Of a stretch of 5,135 nt of DNA, positions 1 through 5,135 are shown piece after piece. Within the stretch, counting starts at the first letter, position 1; each line of letters starts with the position of its first letter. The DNA is from Actinomycetota bacterium. GTDB taxonomy: Bacteria > Actinomycetota > Actinomycetes > Nanopelagicales > Nanopelagicaceae. A program made the position numbers and the translations under genes. Location: the NCBI GenBank assembly GCA_009698975.1, contig WLPB01000090.1, positions 1 to 5,135 of the forward strand. The letters are read 5' to 3'. The notes under the pieces are model-generated. The model saw only the letters and a list, made by a program, of their open reading frames with translations. It made no database searches and was not told where the DNA came from.

Positions 1-789
1 CAGTCACACTCAACACCAATCAACAAGCAGATCATGGAACAACTCATCATGGTCGATGCTCTCAAGCGCGCATCTGCAAAGCGCATCACAGTAGTTATTC
101 CTTTCTACGGTTATGCTCGTCAAGATAAGAAGAGCCGTGGTCGCGAACCAATCACAGCTCGCTTAATGGCAGACCTCTTTAAGACTGCCGGCGCAGACCG
201 TTTGATGGTTGTAGATCTTCATACTTCACAGATTCAAGGATTCTTCGATGGTCCAGTAGATCACTTGTTCGCACTTCCCATGCTCGCAAACTATGTTGGC
301 AGCAAGGTAGATCGCAGCTCTCTCACGATCGTCTCACCAGACTCAGGTCGAGTACGCGTTGCTGAGCGATGGTCTGAACTTCTAGGTGGGTGTCCAATCG
401 CATTCATCCATAAGACTCGAGATCCACTTATTCCAAACGAGGCAGTAACAGGCAAGGTAGTTGGCGATGTCGAAGGCCGCACATGCGTAGTTATCGATGA
501 CATGATCGATACAGCAGGCACAATTACCAAGGCTGTAGATGCACTCTTCGAAGCAGGCGCACGCGATGTCATCGTCGCTGCAACTCACGCAGTCTTCTCA
601 GGCCCAGCTGCTGAGCGCCTTAAGGCTTCACGCGCAGTCGAAGTAGTCGTCACAGACTCACTTCCGCTCAATGAAGACCAGAAGTTCGATAAGTTAACCG
701 TTATCTCGATTGCTCCGCTGCTAGCGCGCGCAATCCGTGAAGTCTTCGAAGATGGCTCAGTAACAAGCCTCTTTGACGGCCACAGCTAA
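1..789 (+). CDS. prs: Ribose-phosphate pyrophosphokinase (PRPP synthetase), 5'-truncated by window edge
   Basis: This enzyme transfers pyrophosphate from ATP to ribose 5-phosphate to make PRPP, the precursor for purines, pyrimidines, histidine, tryptophan and NAD; it acts in the cytoplasm. The frame is open from base 1 (first visible residues QSHSTPINKQI), so the ATG at 34 is internal and roughly 60 N-terminal residues lie outside; 262 residues are visible. Family landmarks, numbered in the visible fragment: the ATP-binding RQD at 40-42, the DLH metal/active-site motif at 72-74, the catalytic flexible-loop segment HKTRDP near 137-142 (Lys and Arg aligning with the E. coli KRR loop), and the PRPP-binding loop VVIDDMIDTAGT at 163-174. 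The C-terminus EVFEDGSVTSLFDGHS is typical of actinobacterial class I enzymes. The gene ends in TAA and is followed by the rplY leader and rplY-pth, a common neighbourhood. No damage is seen in the visible part. Confidence 0.97.
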   Translation, partial: QSHSTPINKQIMEQLIMVDALKRASAKRITVVIPFYGYARQDKKSRGREPITARLMADLFKTAGADRLMVVDLHTSQIQGFFDGPVDHLFALPMLANYVGSKVDRSSLTIVSPDSGRVRVAERWSELLGGCPIAFIHKTRDPLIPNEAVTGKVVGDVEGRTCVVIDDMIDTAGTITKAVDALFEAGARDVIVAATHAVFSGPAAERLKASRAVEVVVTDSLPLNEDQKFDKLTVISIAPLLARAIREVFEDGSVTSLFDGHS

Positions 790-854
790 GTCCACTTTCT
801 CCTCAATTTGGAGCTTTCACCCTCCCTCCCATAAACTTCAACCATTCTGGCGAG

Positions 855-870
855 GGTTTCAATCGAAACC
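855..870 (+). repeat. Small perfect inverted repeat in the rplY leader
   Basis: GGTTTC (855-860) and GAAACC (865-870) are exact reverse complements around the tetraloop AATC. With 6 bp and no following T-run it is not a terminator. It may be one stem of a leader RNA or a chance palindrome; it lies 21 nt upstream of the larger RBS hairpin. Confidence 0.4.
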
Positions 871-891
871 GTGATCGACGGCAAGGTATCC

Positions 892-926
892 AACTCCTGT
901 CAGACTTACTACGACAGGAGTTTTTT
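892..926 (+). promoter_or_regulatory. Terminator-like hairpin sequestering the rplY ribosome binding site
   Basis: AACTCCTGTC (892-901) and GACAGGAGTT (913-922) are perfect reverse complements, giving a 10-bp stem with an 11-nt loop (902-912). The T-run 921-926 follows the stem, and its first two T's pair with the basal AA. The 3' arm holds the Shine-Dalgarno sequence ACAGGAG (914-920), 7 nt before the ATG at 928. The 5' arm therefore carries a perfect anti-SD CTCCT (894-898). The shape fits an intrinsic terminator/attenuator, a translational lock on rplY, or both. Which one operates, and what opens it, cannot be read from the sequence. Confidence 0.65.
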
Positions 927-927
927 C

Positions 928-1533
928 ATGGCAGAAGTAGCAATCAATGGCACCACACGTACCGAATTCGGTAAGGGTGCATCACGTCGCGCACGTCGCG
1001 ATGGTCTAGTTCCAGCAGTGATCTACGGACACGGTGAAGCACCTGTTCACATCACACTAAATGCTCGCGATCTTGGAAATGCTCTCAAGGAGTCAAACGT
1101 ACTTCTTAACATCACATTCGATGGCAAGACAGAGCTCACACTTCCTAAGTCAATTGTGAAGCACCCACTCAAGCAAAACCTTGAGCACCTCGACCTCGTA
1201 CTTGTACGCCGTGGTGAGAAGGTAACTGTTCACGTTCCAATCCATACAGAGGGCAAGCACGATCCAGACGGAATCCTTGAGCACGTTCACAACTCACTCG
1301 AAGTTGAGGCAGAGGCAACAGCAATTCCTAAGTTCCTTGTTCTTGATATCGAAGGAATGAAGGCTGGCACATTCAAGCTTGCATCAGATGTTGTTCTTCC
1401 TGCAGGCGTGACATTGGTTATCGATGCTAATGCAACAGTCATTCACCTTTCAGAGCGTCGTGCAGCAGCAGAAGAAGAGACTGCAGTAGCAGCTCCAGCA
1501 GCAGATGCAGCAGCTCCAGCAGCAGCTGAATAA
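928..1533 (+). CDS. rplY: 50S ribosomal protein L25, long CTC/TL5-type
   Basis: L25 of the long CTC/TL5 form binds 5S rRNA in the central protuberance of the large ribosomal subunit. The product is 201 aa. Residues about 5-90 form the 5S-binding L25 domain, recognisable by GKGASRRARRDGLVPAVIYG (16-35) and by the HLDLVLVRRGEKV segment (87-99). Residues about 96-175 form the C-terminal beta domain (SLEVEAEA and LPAGV motifs). Residues about 178-201 are an Ala/Glu/Pro-rich, probably disordered tail. I chose ATG 928 because it has a well-spaced GGAG at 917-920 and the homologous sequence begins right after it. An in-frame GTG at 871 would add 19 residues unlike the family and encoded by the leader hairpin. 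Codon use is strongly biased (GCA, AAG, CTT), as expected for a highly expressed gene. pth follows 24 nt downstream and is probably co-transcribed. Confidence 0.95.
   Translation: MAEVAINGTTRTEFGKGASRRARRDGLVPAVIYGHGEAPVHITLNARDLGNALKESNVLLNITFDGKTELTLPKSIVKHPLKQNLEHLDLVLVRRGEKVTVHVPIHTEGKHDPDGILEHVHNSLEVEAEATAIPKFLVLDIEGMKAGTFKLASDVVLPAGVTLVIDANATVIHLSERRAAAEEETAVAAPAADAAAPAAAE
1488..1525 (+). repeat. In-frame direct repeat in the L25 tail
   Basis: The 17-mer AGCAGCTCCAGCAGCAG occurs at 1488-1504 and again at 1509-1525, offset by 21 bp (7 codons). It encodes the repeating Ala-Ala-Pro-Ala-Ala pattern at the end of L25. This looks like local slippage or duplication expansion in a low-complexity tail. 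Confidence 0.8.
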
Positions 1534-1557
1534 TTAAGTAAAGAGATCTGACGCGTT

Positions 1558-2133
1558 ATGACGTGGTTGGTAGTGGGGCTCGGTAATCCGGGCGATCAAT
1601 ACGCTGCCACCCGTCATAACGTCGGCCAGATGGTGATAGATGAATTAGTTAAGCGTCACAATCTAAAGTTTTCTACACACAAATCACGCACCTCCATTGC
1701 AGCTTACAAATTAGGCTTTGGAGTTGATGCACATTCAATCGTTCTCGCTAAATCATTGGGATATATGAACGAGACTGGCGGACCAATTAAGGCGCTAGCT
1801 CAGTTCTACTCAGTTGAACCCGCAAAGATAATCGCTTTGCATGATGAACTTGATATTGATTTTGCTGCCATTCGCACAAAACAAGGTGGCGGCGACAATG
1901 GCCACAACGGACTTAAATCGATGACATCAGCATTTGGCGGACCAGATTACTTCCGTATTCGACTCGGAATCGGCCGTCCCATGGGACAGCAAGATCCTGC
2001 AGACTTTGTTTTAAAGCAGTTCAGTCAGCCTGAGAAGAAAGAGTTGCCGCTCTTCATCGATCGCGGCGCAGATATCGTTGAGCACCTTATTGAAAAAGGT
2101 CTCGAGCTAACCCAGATGAAGTACAACTCTTAA
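1558..2133 (+). CDS. pth: Peptidyl-tRNA hydrolase
   Basis: This cytoplasmic enzyme cleaves the ester bond of peptidyl-tRNAs that drop off stalled ribosomes, recycling tRNA. The product is 191 aa, the normal length for bacterial Pth. Residues matching the E. coli active site are all present: Asn10 in GLGNP (7-11), His20 in TRHNVG (18-23), Asn71 in GYMNETG (68-74), Asp96 in HDELD (95-99) and Asn117 in GGGDNGHNGL (110-119). The start is fixed by the family's MxWLVVGLGNPG opening. Only a modest purine-rich site (AAAGAGA, 1540-1546) lies upstream, 11 nt from the ATG, so initiation may depend partly on coupling with rplY 24 nt upstream. Codon use is less biased than in rplY. In many actinobacteria mfd follows pth; here a convergent gene does, and the two stop codons overlap. 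Confidence 0.97.
   Translation: MTWLVVGLGNPGDQYAATRHNVGQMVIDELVKRHNLKFSTHKSRTSIAAYKLGFGVDAHSIVLAKSLGYMNETGGPIKALAQFYSVEPAKIIALHDELDIDFAAIRTKQGGGDNGHNGLKSMTSAFGGPDYFRIRLGIGRPMGQQDPADFVLKQFSQPEKKELPLFIDRGADIVEHLIEKGLELTQMKYNS
2130..2133. other. Overlapping stop codons of convergent genes
   Basis: The sequence TTAA serves both genes: pth ends with TAA at 2131-2133 on the + strand, and the SHOCT gene ends with TAA read from 2132-2130 on the - strand. There is no intergenic DNA, so each transcript must end inside the opposing gene or form antisense 3' ends. No convincing intrinsic terminator was seen nearby on either strand. Confidence 0.9.
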
Positions 2134-2834
2134 TTACCAAGAACTCGCTTCTTAGCAGCGGTGAACTCATCTTCAGTCAAAGTGCCAGATTGGTACATCT
2201 GCTGCAGTCGCTCTAGTTCTTGAGTCATCGAAACAGATACACCTTGTTGCTGCACTGGCACTTGAATTGGCTGCGCATACTGAGGTGGCATCACTCGGGT
2301 CTGCTTCTGATCGGCACGCACGGGATTACCTTTACGAATAAAGCCGAAGATTGCATTTGCAATCAAAAGCAGAAGAAGTAAAAGTCCAGTCACATAGCTC
2401 TTAAAGCTAAAGAATGGTCCGAAATAATTGTCATTAAGCCCAATCCACTGACCTTTAACCGTAGGAAGGAATAGGAAGTCGAGCCACGTTCCTTCTTCAA
2501 AGTAGACGTTAATCAGTGTGACAACTGGGCGAATGAGAAAAGCGACCAGCATCGCAATCGAGAAAGTCAGATAAATCCCCTTGCTCGCGCGCTTGTGGAA
2601 AGCAAATAAAAGTATTCCAATAGTAAATATGAAAAATAGAGAAAAGTGCAGATAGAAATTAGCAATTGCTGGTGCGCGAAAAACATCGATTCCTTCAGAG
2701 ACGGCAATTGTTCCCGCTCCGAACCTGTAATGGTTATCAAATAAGAATGAAAAAACCTTAAAGTTCAACAAGAAACCAATGAAGACCAGCCCTGAAATTA
2801 CAAGTGGAATGATTCTGCCGATTTTTGAAGTCAT
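2130..2834 (-). CDS. Four-segment membrane protein with C-terminal SHOCT domain (distal paralogue)
   Basis: Specific function is not recognised. The 234-aa product has hydrophobic segments at about 7-32, 60-80, 87-111 and 146-166, a Pro/Gln-rich linker at about 170-200 (PPQYAQPIQVPVQQQ), and a SHOCT-type C-terminal domain at about 203-234 (LERLQQMYQSGTLTEDEF, ending KKRVLGN). SHOCT is a short helical domain found at the ends of many bacterial proteins, often membrane proteins, with a presumed oligomerisation or interaction role. No catalytic motif is visible. The start is supported by a strong GGAGG 8 nt upstream that overlaps the last codons of the preceding gene, so translational coupling is likely. 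The layout matches the neighbouring 206-aa protein, suggesting tandem duplication. The cytoplasmic side for the SHOCT tail is inferred from the even number of segments and the basic KRASK and RKGNPVR loops. Confidence 0.85.
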   Translation of the reverse strand: MTSKIGRIIPLVISGLVFIGFLLNFKVFSFLFDNHYRFGAGTIAVSEGIDVFRAPAIANFYLHFSLFFIFTIGILLFAFHKRASKGIYLTFSIAMLVAFLIRPVVTLINVYFEEGTWLDFLFLPTVKGQWIGLNDNYFGPFFSFKSYVTGLLLLLLLIANAIFGFIRKGNPVRADQKQTRVMPPQYAQPIQVPVQQQGVSVSMTQELERLQQMYQSGTLTEDEFTAAKKRVLGN

Positions 2835-2838
2835 CTGA

Positions 2839-3459
2839 TTAACCTCCGATGATTCTTTGTTTTGCCGCTTTAAATTCGGCTTGAGTCAGCGTTCCTGCAT
2901 CAACAAGTGCTTGAAGTGCGGCAAGTTGATCCGGAATAGATTGGCCTGACTGTCCGCTGAAGTTCTGTACTGGTTGTTGCAGGTACTGAGCTGGTTGTGT
3001 CATTTGTACAGGTGGCCGGTATTGAGCCTGCTGGCGCGGCTGTTGTGGTGAATTCGGATCTTTTGCGGTGAGCCCAATAACTAAGTTTGCAATTACCAGG
3101 AGGAATACTGGGATTGCGAGGTAGGAAACAATTGGTTCTTCGTAGTACCAATTTCCCACCATGAACGATGCGATTACACGGAGAAGATAAATTCCTACAA
3201 GAGCTCCCGCGACCATTTGGATTTTGGAGATATTTCCTTCGATATACATCTTAAATTGAAAGAGCAACCCAAGAACAAAGAGAACTTTTAGCGCAAAGGC
3301 AATAATCGAGAGGAAAGCCCAGATGCCTATATAGAAGTCCGCTGGGAATAGATATCTAACAATGTCAAAACGAAGTGAGAAGACGAGGCTGAGAAGCTCT
3401 CTAAATAGGAAGAGCCCGCCAACCGCTACGGGAGCAAACTTTGCTAATTTAATATCCAT
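2839..3459 (-). CDS. Four-segment membrane protein with C-terminal SHOCT domain (proximal paralogue)
   Basis: Specific function is not recognised. The 206-aa product has hydrophobic segments at about 9-28, 43-69, 80-101 and 110-130, a Gln/Pro-rich linker at about 134-172 (PQQPRQQAQYRPPVQ and onward), and a SHOCT domain at about 175-206 (LAALQALVDAGTLTQAEF, ending KQRIIGG). By hand alignment its last 30 residues share 14 identities with those of the neighbouring 234-aa protein; the membrane portions agree in layout more than in residues. No enzymatic motif is seen. The start has an excellent AAAGGAG site 6 nt upstream. It sits 15 nt behind the PASTA gene and 4 nt ahead of the second SHOCT gene, so all three are probably co-transcribed. 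A membrane sensing or scaffolding role is possible but speculative. Confidence 0.85.
   Translation of the reverse strand: MDIKLAKFAPVAVGGLFLFRELLSLVFSLRFDIVRYLFPADFYIGIWAFLSIIAFALKVLFVLGLLFQFKMYIEGNISKIQMVAGALVGIYLLRVIASFMVGNWYYEEPIVSYLAIPVFLLVIANLVIGLTAKDPNSPQQPRQQAQYRPPVQMTQPAQYLQQPVQNFSGQSGQSIPDQLAALQALVDAGTLTQAEFKAAKQRIIGG
2843..2847 (-). promoter_or_regulatory. Ribosome binding site for the distal SHOCT gene
   Basis: CCTCC on the + strand gives GGAGG on the coding strand, 8 nt from the ATG at 2834. It lies within the final Gly-Gly codons of the upstream gene, whose stop is only 4 nt before this start, a typical coupled-translation arrangement. Confidence 0.8.
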
Positions 3460-3465
3460 GACCTA

Positions 3466-3472
3466 CTCCTTT
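3466..3472 (-). promoter_or_regulatory. Ribosome binding site for the proximal SHOCT gene
   Basis: CTCCTTT on the + strand reads AAAGGAG on the coding strand, 6 nt before the ATG at 3459. It lies in the 15-nt gap after the PASTA gene stop, and supports both the start choice and the reality of the gene. Confidence 0.8.
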
Positions 3473-3474
3473 AA

Positions 3475-3912
3475 TTAGGGACAGCTCTCGGTCAATTTGA
3501 CGCTCTTTAGAACTACCAATGTTGATGTTGGAACTTTCTTTCCTGCGCTTGGAGATTGACTACATACTTTCCATGCGCTGTCGTTTATCTGCCAACGGCT
3601 GAGACCTTTTGCATCTTCTTGATCCATCAAATACGAACCTTTAGATTGCAATAAATCTTGTGCGAGCTGAAGGTTCATTCCTGTCACCTTAGGCATCACA
3701 AAAGTTTCGACAGCAGCTTTCTTCTCTGCTTTCCAGACTCCGCCGGTGCCCTTTTTAACGCATTTAAAATTCGTTGATCCTTGTTTGAAGGTTGCGCCGA
3801 CAGGAGAGCATGTATCGCCAGCCTTTACGGTTGCCGCTGTAGCTGATTGCGTTGGGGCGAGGATAAGCAACAAAGCTGTCGCTGTGATTGTGATTTTTGA
3901 GTAAGAAGCCAT
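3475..3912 (-). CDS. Secreted small PASTA-domain protein
   Basis: Exact function is unknown. The 145-aa product begins with a Sec-type signal peptide (hydrophobic core about 8-19, likely cleavage after the Ala-rich TQSATAA near 27). There is no lipobox cysteine, so it is probably released or wall-associated and not lipidated. Residues about 31-61 hold a Cys-Gly...Cys...Trp module (Cys35, Cys51, Trp60) of a kind I associate with exported actinobacterial proteins. Residues about 72-140 match a PASTA domain: VMPKVTGMNLQLAQDLLQSKG, then WKVCSQSPSAGKKVP. PASTA domains in other proteins bind peptidoglycan fragments or beta-lactams, but small secreted single-PASTA proteins are poorly characterised. 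Cys117 and Cys144 may form a second disulfide. The start has no clear Shine-Dalgarno; a CATAAT hexamer 5 nt upstream suggests leaderless transcription, or expression may depend on ppc 20 nt upstream. Confidence 0.85.
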   Translation of the reverse strand: MASYSKITITATALLLILAPTQSATAATVKAGDTCSPVGATFKQGSTNFKCVKKGTGGVWKAEKKAAVETFVMPKVTGMNLQLAQDLLQSKGSYLMDQEDAKGLSRWQINDSAWKVCSQSPSAGKKVPTSTLVVLKSVKLTESCP

Positions 3913-3917
3913 GCCCG

Positions 3918-3923
3918 ATTATG
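3918..3923 (-). promoter_or_regulatory. Candidate -10 element for a leaderless PASTA-gene transcript
   Basis: The coding strand reads CATAAT, 5 of 6 matches to TATAAT, then CGGGC and the ATG at 3912. Transcription would begin at or next to the start codon, as in leaderless actinobacterial genes, which would fit the absence of a Shine-Dalgarno. No convincing -35 element was found at 16-18 nt spacing, and the distance to the ATG is a little short. Confidence 0.3.
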
Positions 3924-3932
3924 AGGGATAAA

Positions 3933-5135
3933 TCAGCCAGTATTGCGGAGGCCAGTAGCAACGCCATTAATTGTTAAGAGCAGTGCACGGATGAGAGTTG
4001 GATCTGCGCTATCACCCGCATTGCGGACGCGGTTGAGAAGATTGACTTGTAGAGAATGCAGCGGCGCAAGATATGCATCGCGTACTTCTAAGGTGCGTGC
4101 CAAGATTGACTGGTCATCCAAGAGAGCACTTTTTCCGGTTAGGGTGAGAATTTCTTGAACGGTCAAAGCAAACTCTTCTTCAATTGTTGTTAAGAAGTGA
4201 TGGAGTTCAGCAGGAACAAGTGTTTCGACATATCGGCGAGCTGTCTTGAGATCCGTTTTTACTAAAGTCATTTCAACATTACTTATGAAAGCCTTAAAGA
4301 AGTGCCACTCATGCAACATATTCTTTAGTACATCAGCCTGGCCAGCTTCGCGTGCCGCTTTGAGACCAGTTCCAACTCCGAACCAACCGGGAACAATCTG
4401 TCGAGACTGAGTCCATCCAAAGACCCATGGGATTGCGCGAAGTGAATCTAAACCGCTGGATGCATCAGGGCGACGAGAAGGGCGTGAACCTAAAAAGAGA
4501 TTACCTAGTTGCTCAACTGGAGTTGATGCATAGAAGTAGGCTGGCAAATCTGGGTGATCGACTAGGCCTCGGTATCGAGCAAAAGAATTTTCGCTCACCA
4601 TATTCATGCATTGGTTCCAAAGTTCTAGGTCTGCCGGACTCTGTCGTGGTCCGCGATTAAGTACCGTCGCCTCAAGTGAAGCGGCCAAAGTTAACTCAAC
4701 ATTTTCACGCGCGAGTGATGGCAGTGAATACTTATCGCTAATGACTTCACCTTGTTCGGTCATCTTGATTTCGCCATCAATTGAACCCCACGGCAATGCA
4801 ACGAGAGCCTCATATGTTGGGCCGCCGCCGCGACCAACGGATCCACCGCGGCCATGGAATAAGCGAAGTTTCACGCCGTGCTTCATAGCTACATCGCGAA
4901 GTTGACGTTGTGCGCGGTGAATCTCCCACTGGCTTGTGGCGATTCCAGCATCCTTATTTGAATCTGAATATCCGAGCATTACTTCTTGGACATCTCCGCG
5001 GAGGGTAACAAGCGCGCGATAAGTCTTATTTGAGAGGAGCTTTTCCAGAATCTCTCCAGCAGCACGCAGCTCAGCAACAGTTTCTAGAAGTGGTGCAAAT
5101 CCAACTTTAGCGATTCGCTTATCGATATCGACAAG
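3933..5135 (-). CDS. ppc: Phosphoenolpyruvate carboxylase, C-terminal part (5' end beyond window)
   Basis: This anaplerotic enzyme carboxylates phosphoenolpyruvate with bicarbonate to oxaloacetate, feeding the TCA cycle and aspartate-family synthesis in the cytoplasm. The frame is open to the right edge, so the ATG at 4979 is internal ([10 protein letters not shown]). The 400 visible residues are a little under half of a typical 880-950 aa enzyme. Motifs, in visible numbering: [10 protein letters not shown] (55-64, with the Lys matching E. coli Lys546); the catalytic [14 protein letters not shown] loop (93-106); GSRPSRRPD (216-224); [13 protein letters not shown] (233-245); and the invariant C-terminal RNTG (397-400). 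Residues aligning with the E. coli aspartate-inhibitor site appear conserved: Arg587 (Arg102), Lys773 in MTLVKTD (Lys293), Arg832 in [10 protein letters not shown] (Arg352) and Asn881 (Asn398). Feedback inhibition by aspartate is therefore plausible. No frameshift is seen. It stops with TGA 20 nt before the PASTA gene. Confidence 0.97.
   Translation of the reverse strand, partial: LVDIDKRIAKVGFAPLLETVAELRAAGEILEKLLSNKTYRALVTLRGDVQEVMLGYSDSNKDAGIATSQWEIHRAQRQLRDVAMKHGVKLRLFHGRGGSVGRGGGPTYEALVALPWGSIDGEIKMTEQGEVISDKYSLPSLARENVELTLAASLEATVLNRGPRQSPADLELWNQCMNMVSENSFARYRGLVDHPDLPAYFYASTPVEQLGNLFLGSRPSRRPDASSGLDSLRAIPWVFGWTQSRQIVPGWFGVGTGLKAAREAGQADVLKNMLHEWHFFKAFISNVEMTLVKTDLKTARRYVETLVPAELHHFLTTIEEEFALTVQEILTLTGKSALLDDQSILARTLEVRDAYLAPLHSLQVNLLNRVRNAGDSADPTLIRALLLTINGVATGLRNTG

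Larger units (their letters stand above)
790..927 (+). promoter_or_regulatory. prs-rplY intergenic leader, candidate structured 5' UTR
   Basis: This 138-nt stretch is the longest non-coding gap in the window. Seen directly: a weak CTCC/GGAG inverted repeat (799-802 with 810-813); a pyrimidine run at 819-830 with two CCTCC (anti-Shine-Dalgarno-like) motifs; a perfect 6-bp hairpin GGTTTC-AATC-GAAACC at 855-870; and the strong hairpin at 892-926 that contains the rplY ribosome binding site. A poor promoter match exists (TTGGAG at 808-813, 18 nt, TAAACT at 832-837), so rplY may have its own start, but prs read-through is equally possible. That the leader controls rplY is inferred from the hairpin positions only. 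Confidence 0.45.

Noticed and set aside
291..588. Two open frames on the - strand across prs (93 and 68 codons)
   Set aside because: They are antisense to clearly conserved PRPP synthetase coding sequence, have no recognisable domain, and look like shadows.
799..817. CTCC...GGAG followed by CTTT after prs as a prs terminator
   Set aside because: The stem is 4 bp and the T-run is short and broken by C; mentioned only as part of the leader.
808..837. TTGGAG - 18 nt - TAAACT as an rplY promoter
   Set aside because: Just 3 of 6 and 4 of 6 matches to consensus; noted in the leader entry but not supported enough to list separately.
2093..2112. Possible terminator for the - strand operon: GGT...ACC followed by TTTTT, read on the - strand inside pth
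   Set aside because: The stem is only 3 bp plus one G-T pair around a large loop, and the sequence is constrained as pth coding DNA; too weak to call.
2139..2153. AAGAA-CTCGC-TTCTT inverted repeat just past the pth stop
   Set aside because: A 5-bp AT-rich stem with no following T-run, inside the SHOCT coding region; probably chance.
2900..3151. 83-codon - strand frame overlapping the proximal SHOCT gene
   Set aside because: It is the alternative frame of the Pro/Gln-rich and membrane-coding region; the 206-aa frame has the strong SD and domain structure.
3764..3967. 67-codon - strand frame spanning the ppc end and the PASTA signal peptide
   Set aside because: It overlaps two supported genes in another frame and shows no domain or SD.
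3943..4905. Three + strand open frames (71, 77 and 99 codons) opposite ppc
   Set aside because: All lie antisense to well-conserved PEP carboxylase sequence, with composition expected of reverse-complement shadows.
4977..4979. ATG at 4979 (- strand) as the start of a shorter ppc-like gene
   Set aside because: Homologous PEP carboxylase sequence ([15 protein letters not shown]...RGDVQEV) continues upstream without a stop to the window edge, so this Met is internal.

Overview
This window looks like chromosomal housekeeping DNA from an actinobacterium with moderate GC content, about half by eye. The PRPP synthetase fragment has actinobacterial-type segments (HKTRDP, and a C-terminus ending EVFEDGSVTSLFDG). 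The L25 protein is the long CTC/TL5-type form with an Ala/Glu tail. The peptidyl-tRNA hydrolase has the GGGDNGHNGL variant. A freshwater acI/Nanopelagicales-like lineage would fit the composition and the compact layout, but that placement is an inference and not shown by the sequence.

Left half, + strand (1-2133): the 3' part of prs (PRPP synthetase), a 138-nt leader, rplY/ctc (50S protein L25) and pth (peptidyl-tRNA hydrolase). This is the familiar prs-rplY-pth order and links nucleotide precursor supply with translation. The most notable non-coding element is a perfect 10-bp inverted repeat followed by six T's directly before the rplY ATG. Its 3' arm contains the Shine-Dalgarno sequence, so it could act as an RBS-sequestering hairpin, an attenuator, or both.

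Right half, - strand (2130-5135), in transcription order: the C-terminal part of ppc (phosphoenolpyruvate carboxylase, entering from the right edge), a small secreted cysteine-containing PASTA-domain protein, and two adjacent genes for membrane proteins of the same layout (four hydrophobic segments, a Pro/Gln-rich linker and a C-terminal SHOCT domain). Gaps between these four genes are 20, 15 and 4 nt, so they may form one transcription unit. A possible leaderless start lies in front of the PASTA gene. The two SHOCT proteins look like tandem paralogues; their function and that of the PASTA protein are unknown.

The two halves converge: the stop codons of pth and of the last SHOCT gene overlap by 4 bp in a TTAA palindrome, leaving no intergenic space for a terminator. 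No tRNA, rRNA, mobile element or CRISPR array was seen. No clearly new biological system is evident. The best leads are the rplY leader and the uncharacterised PASTA/SHOCT gene group behind ppc.
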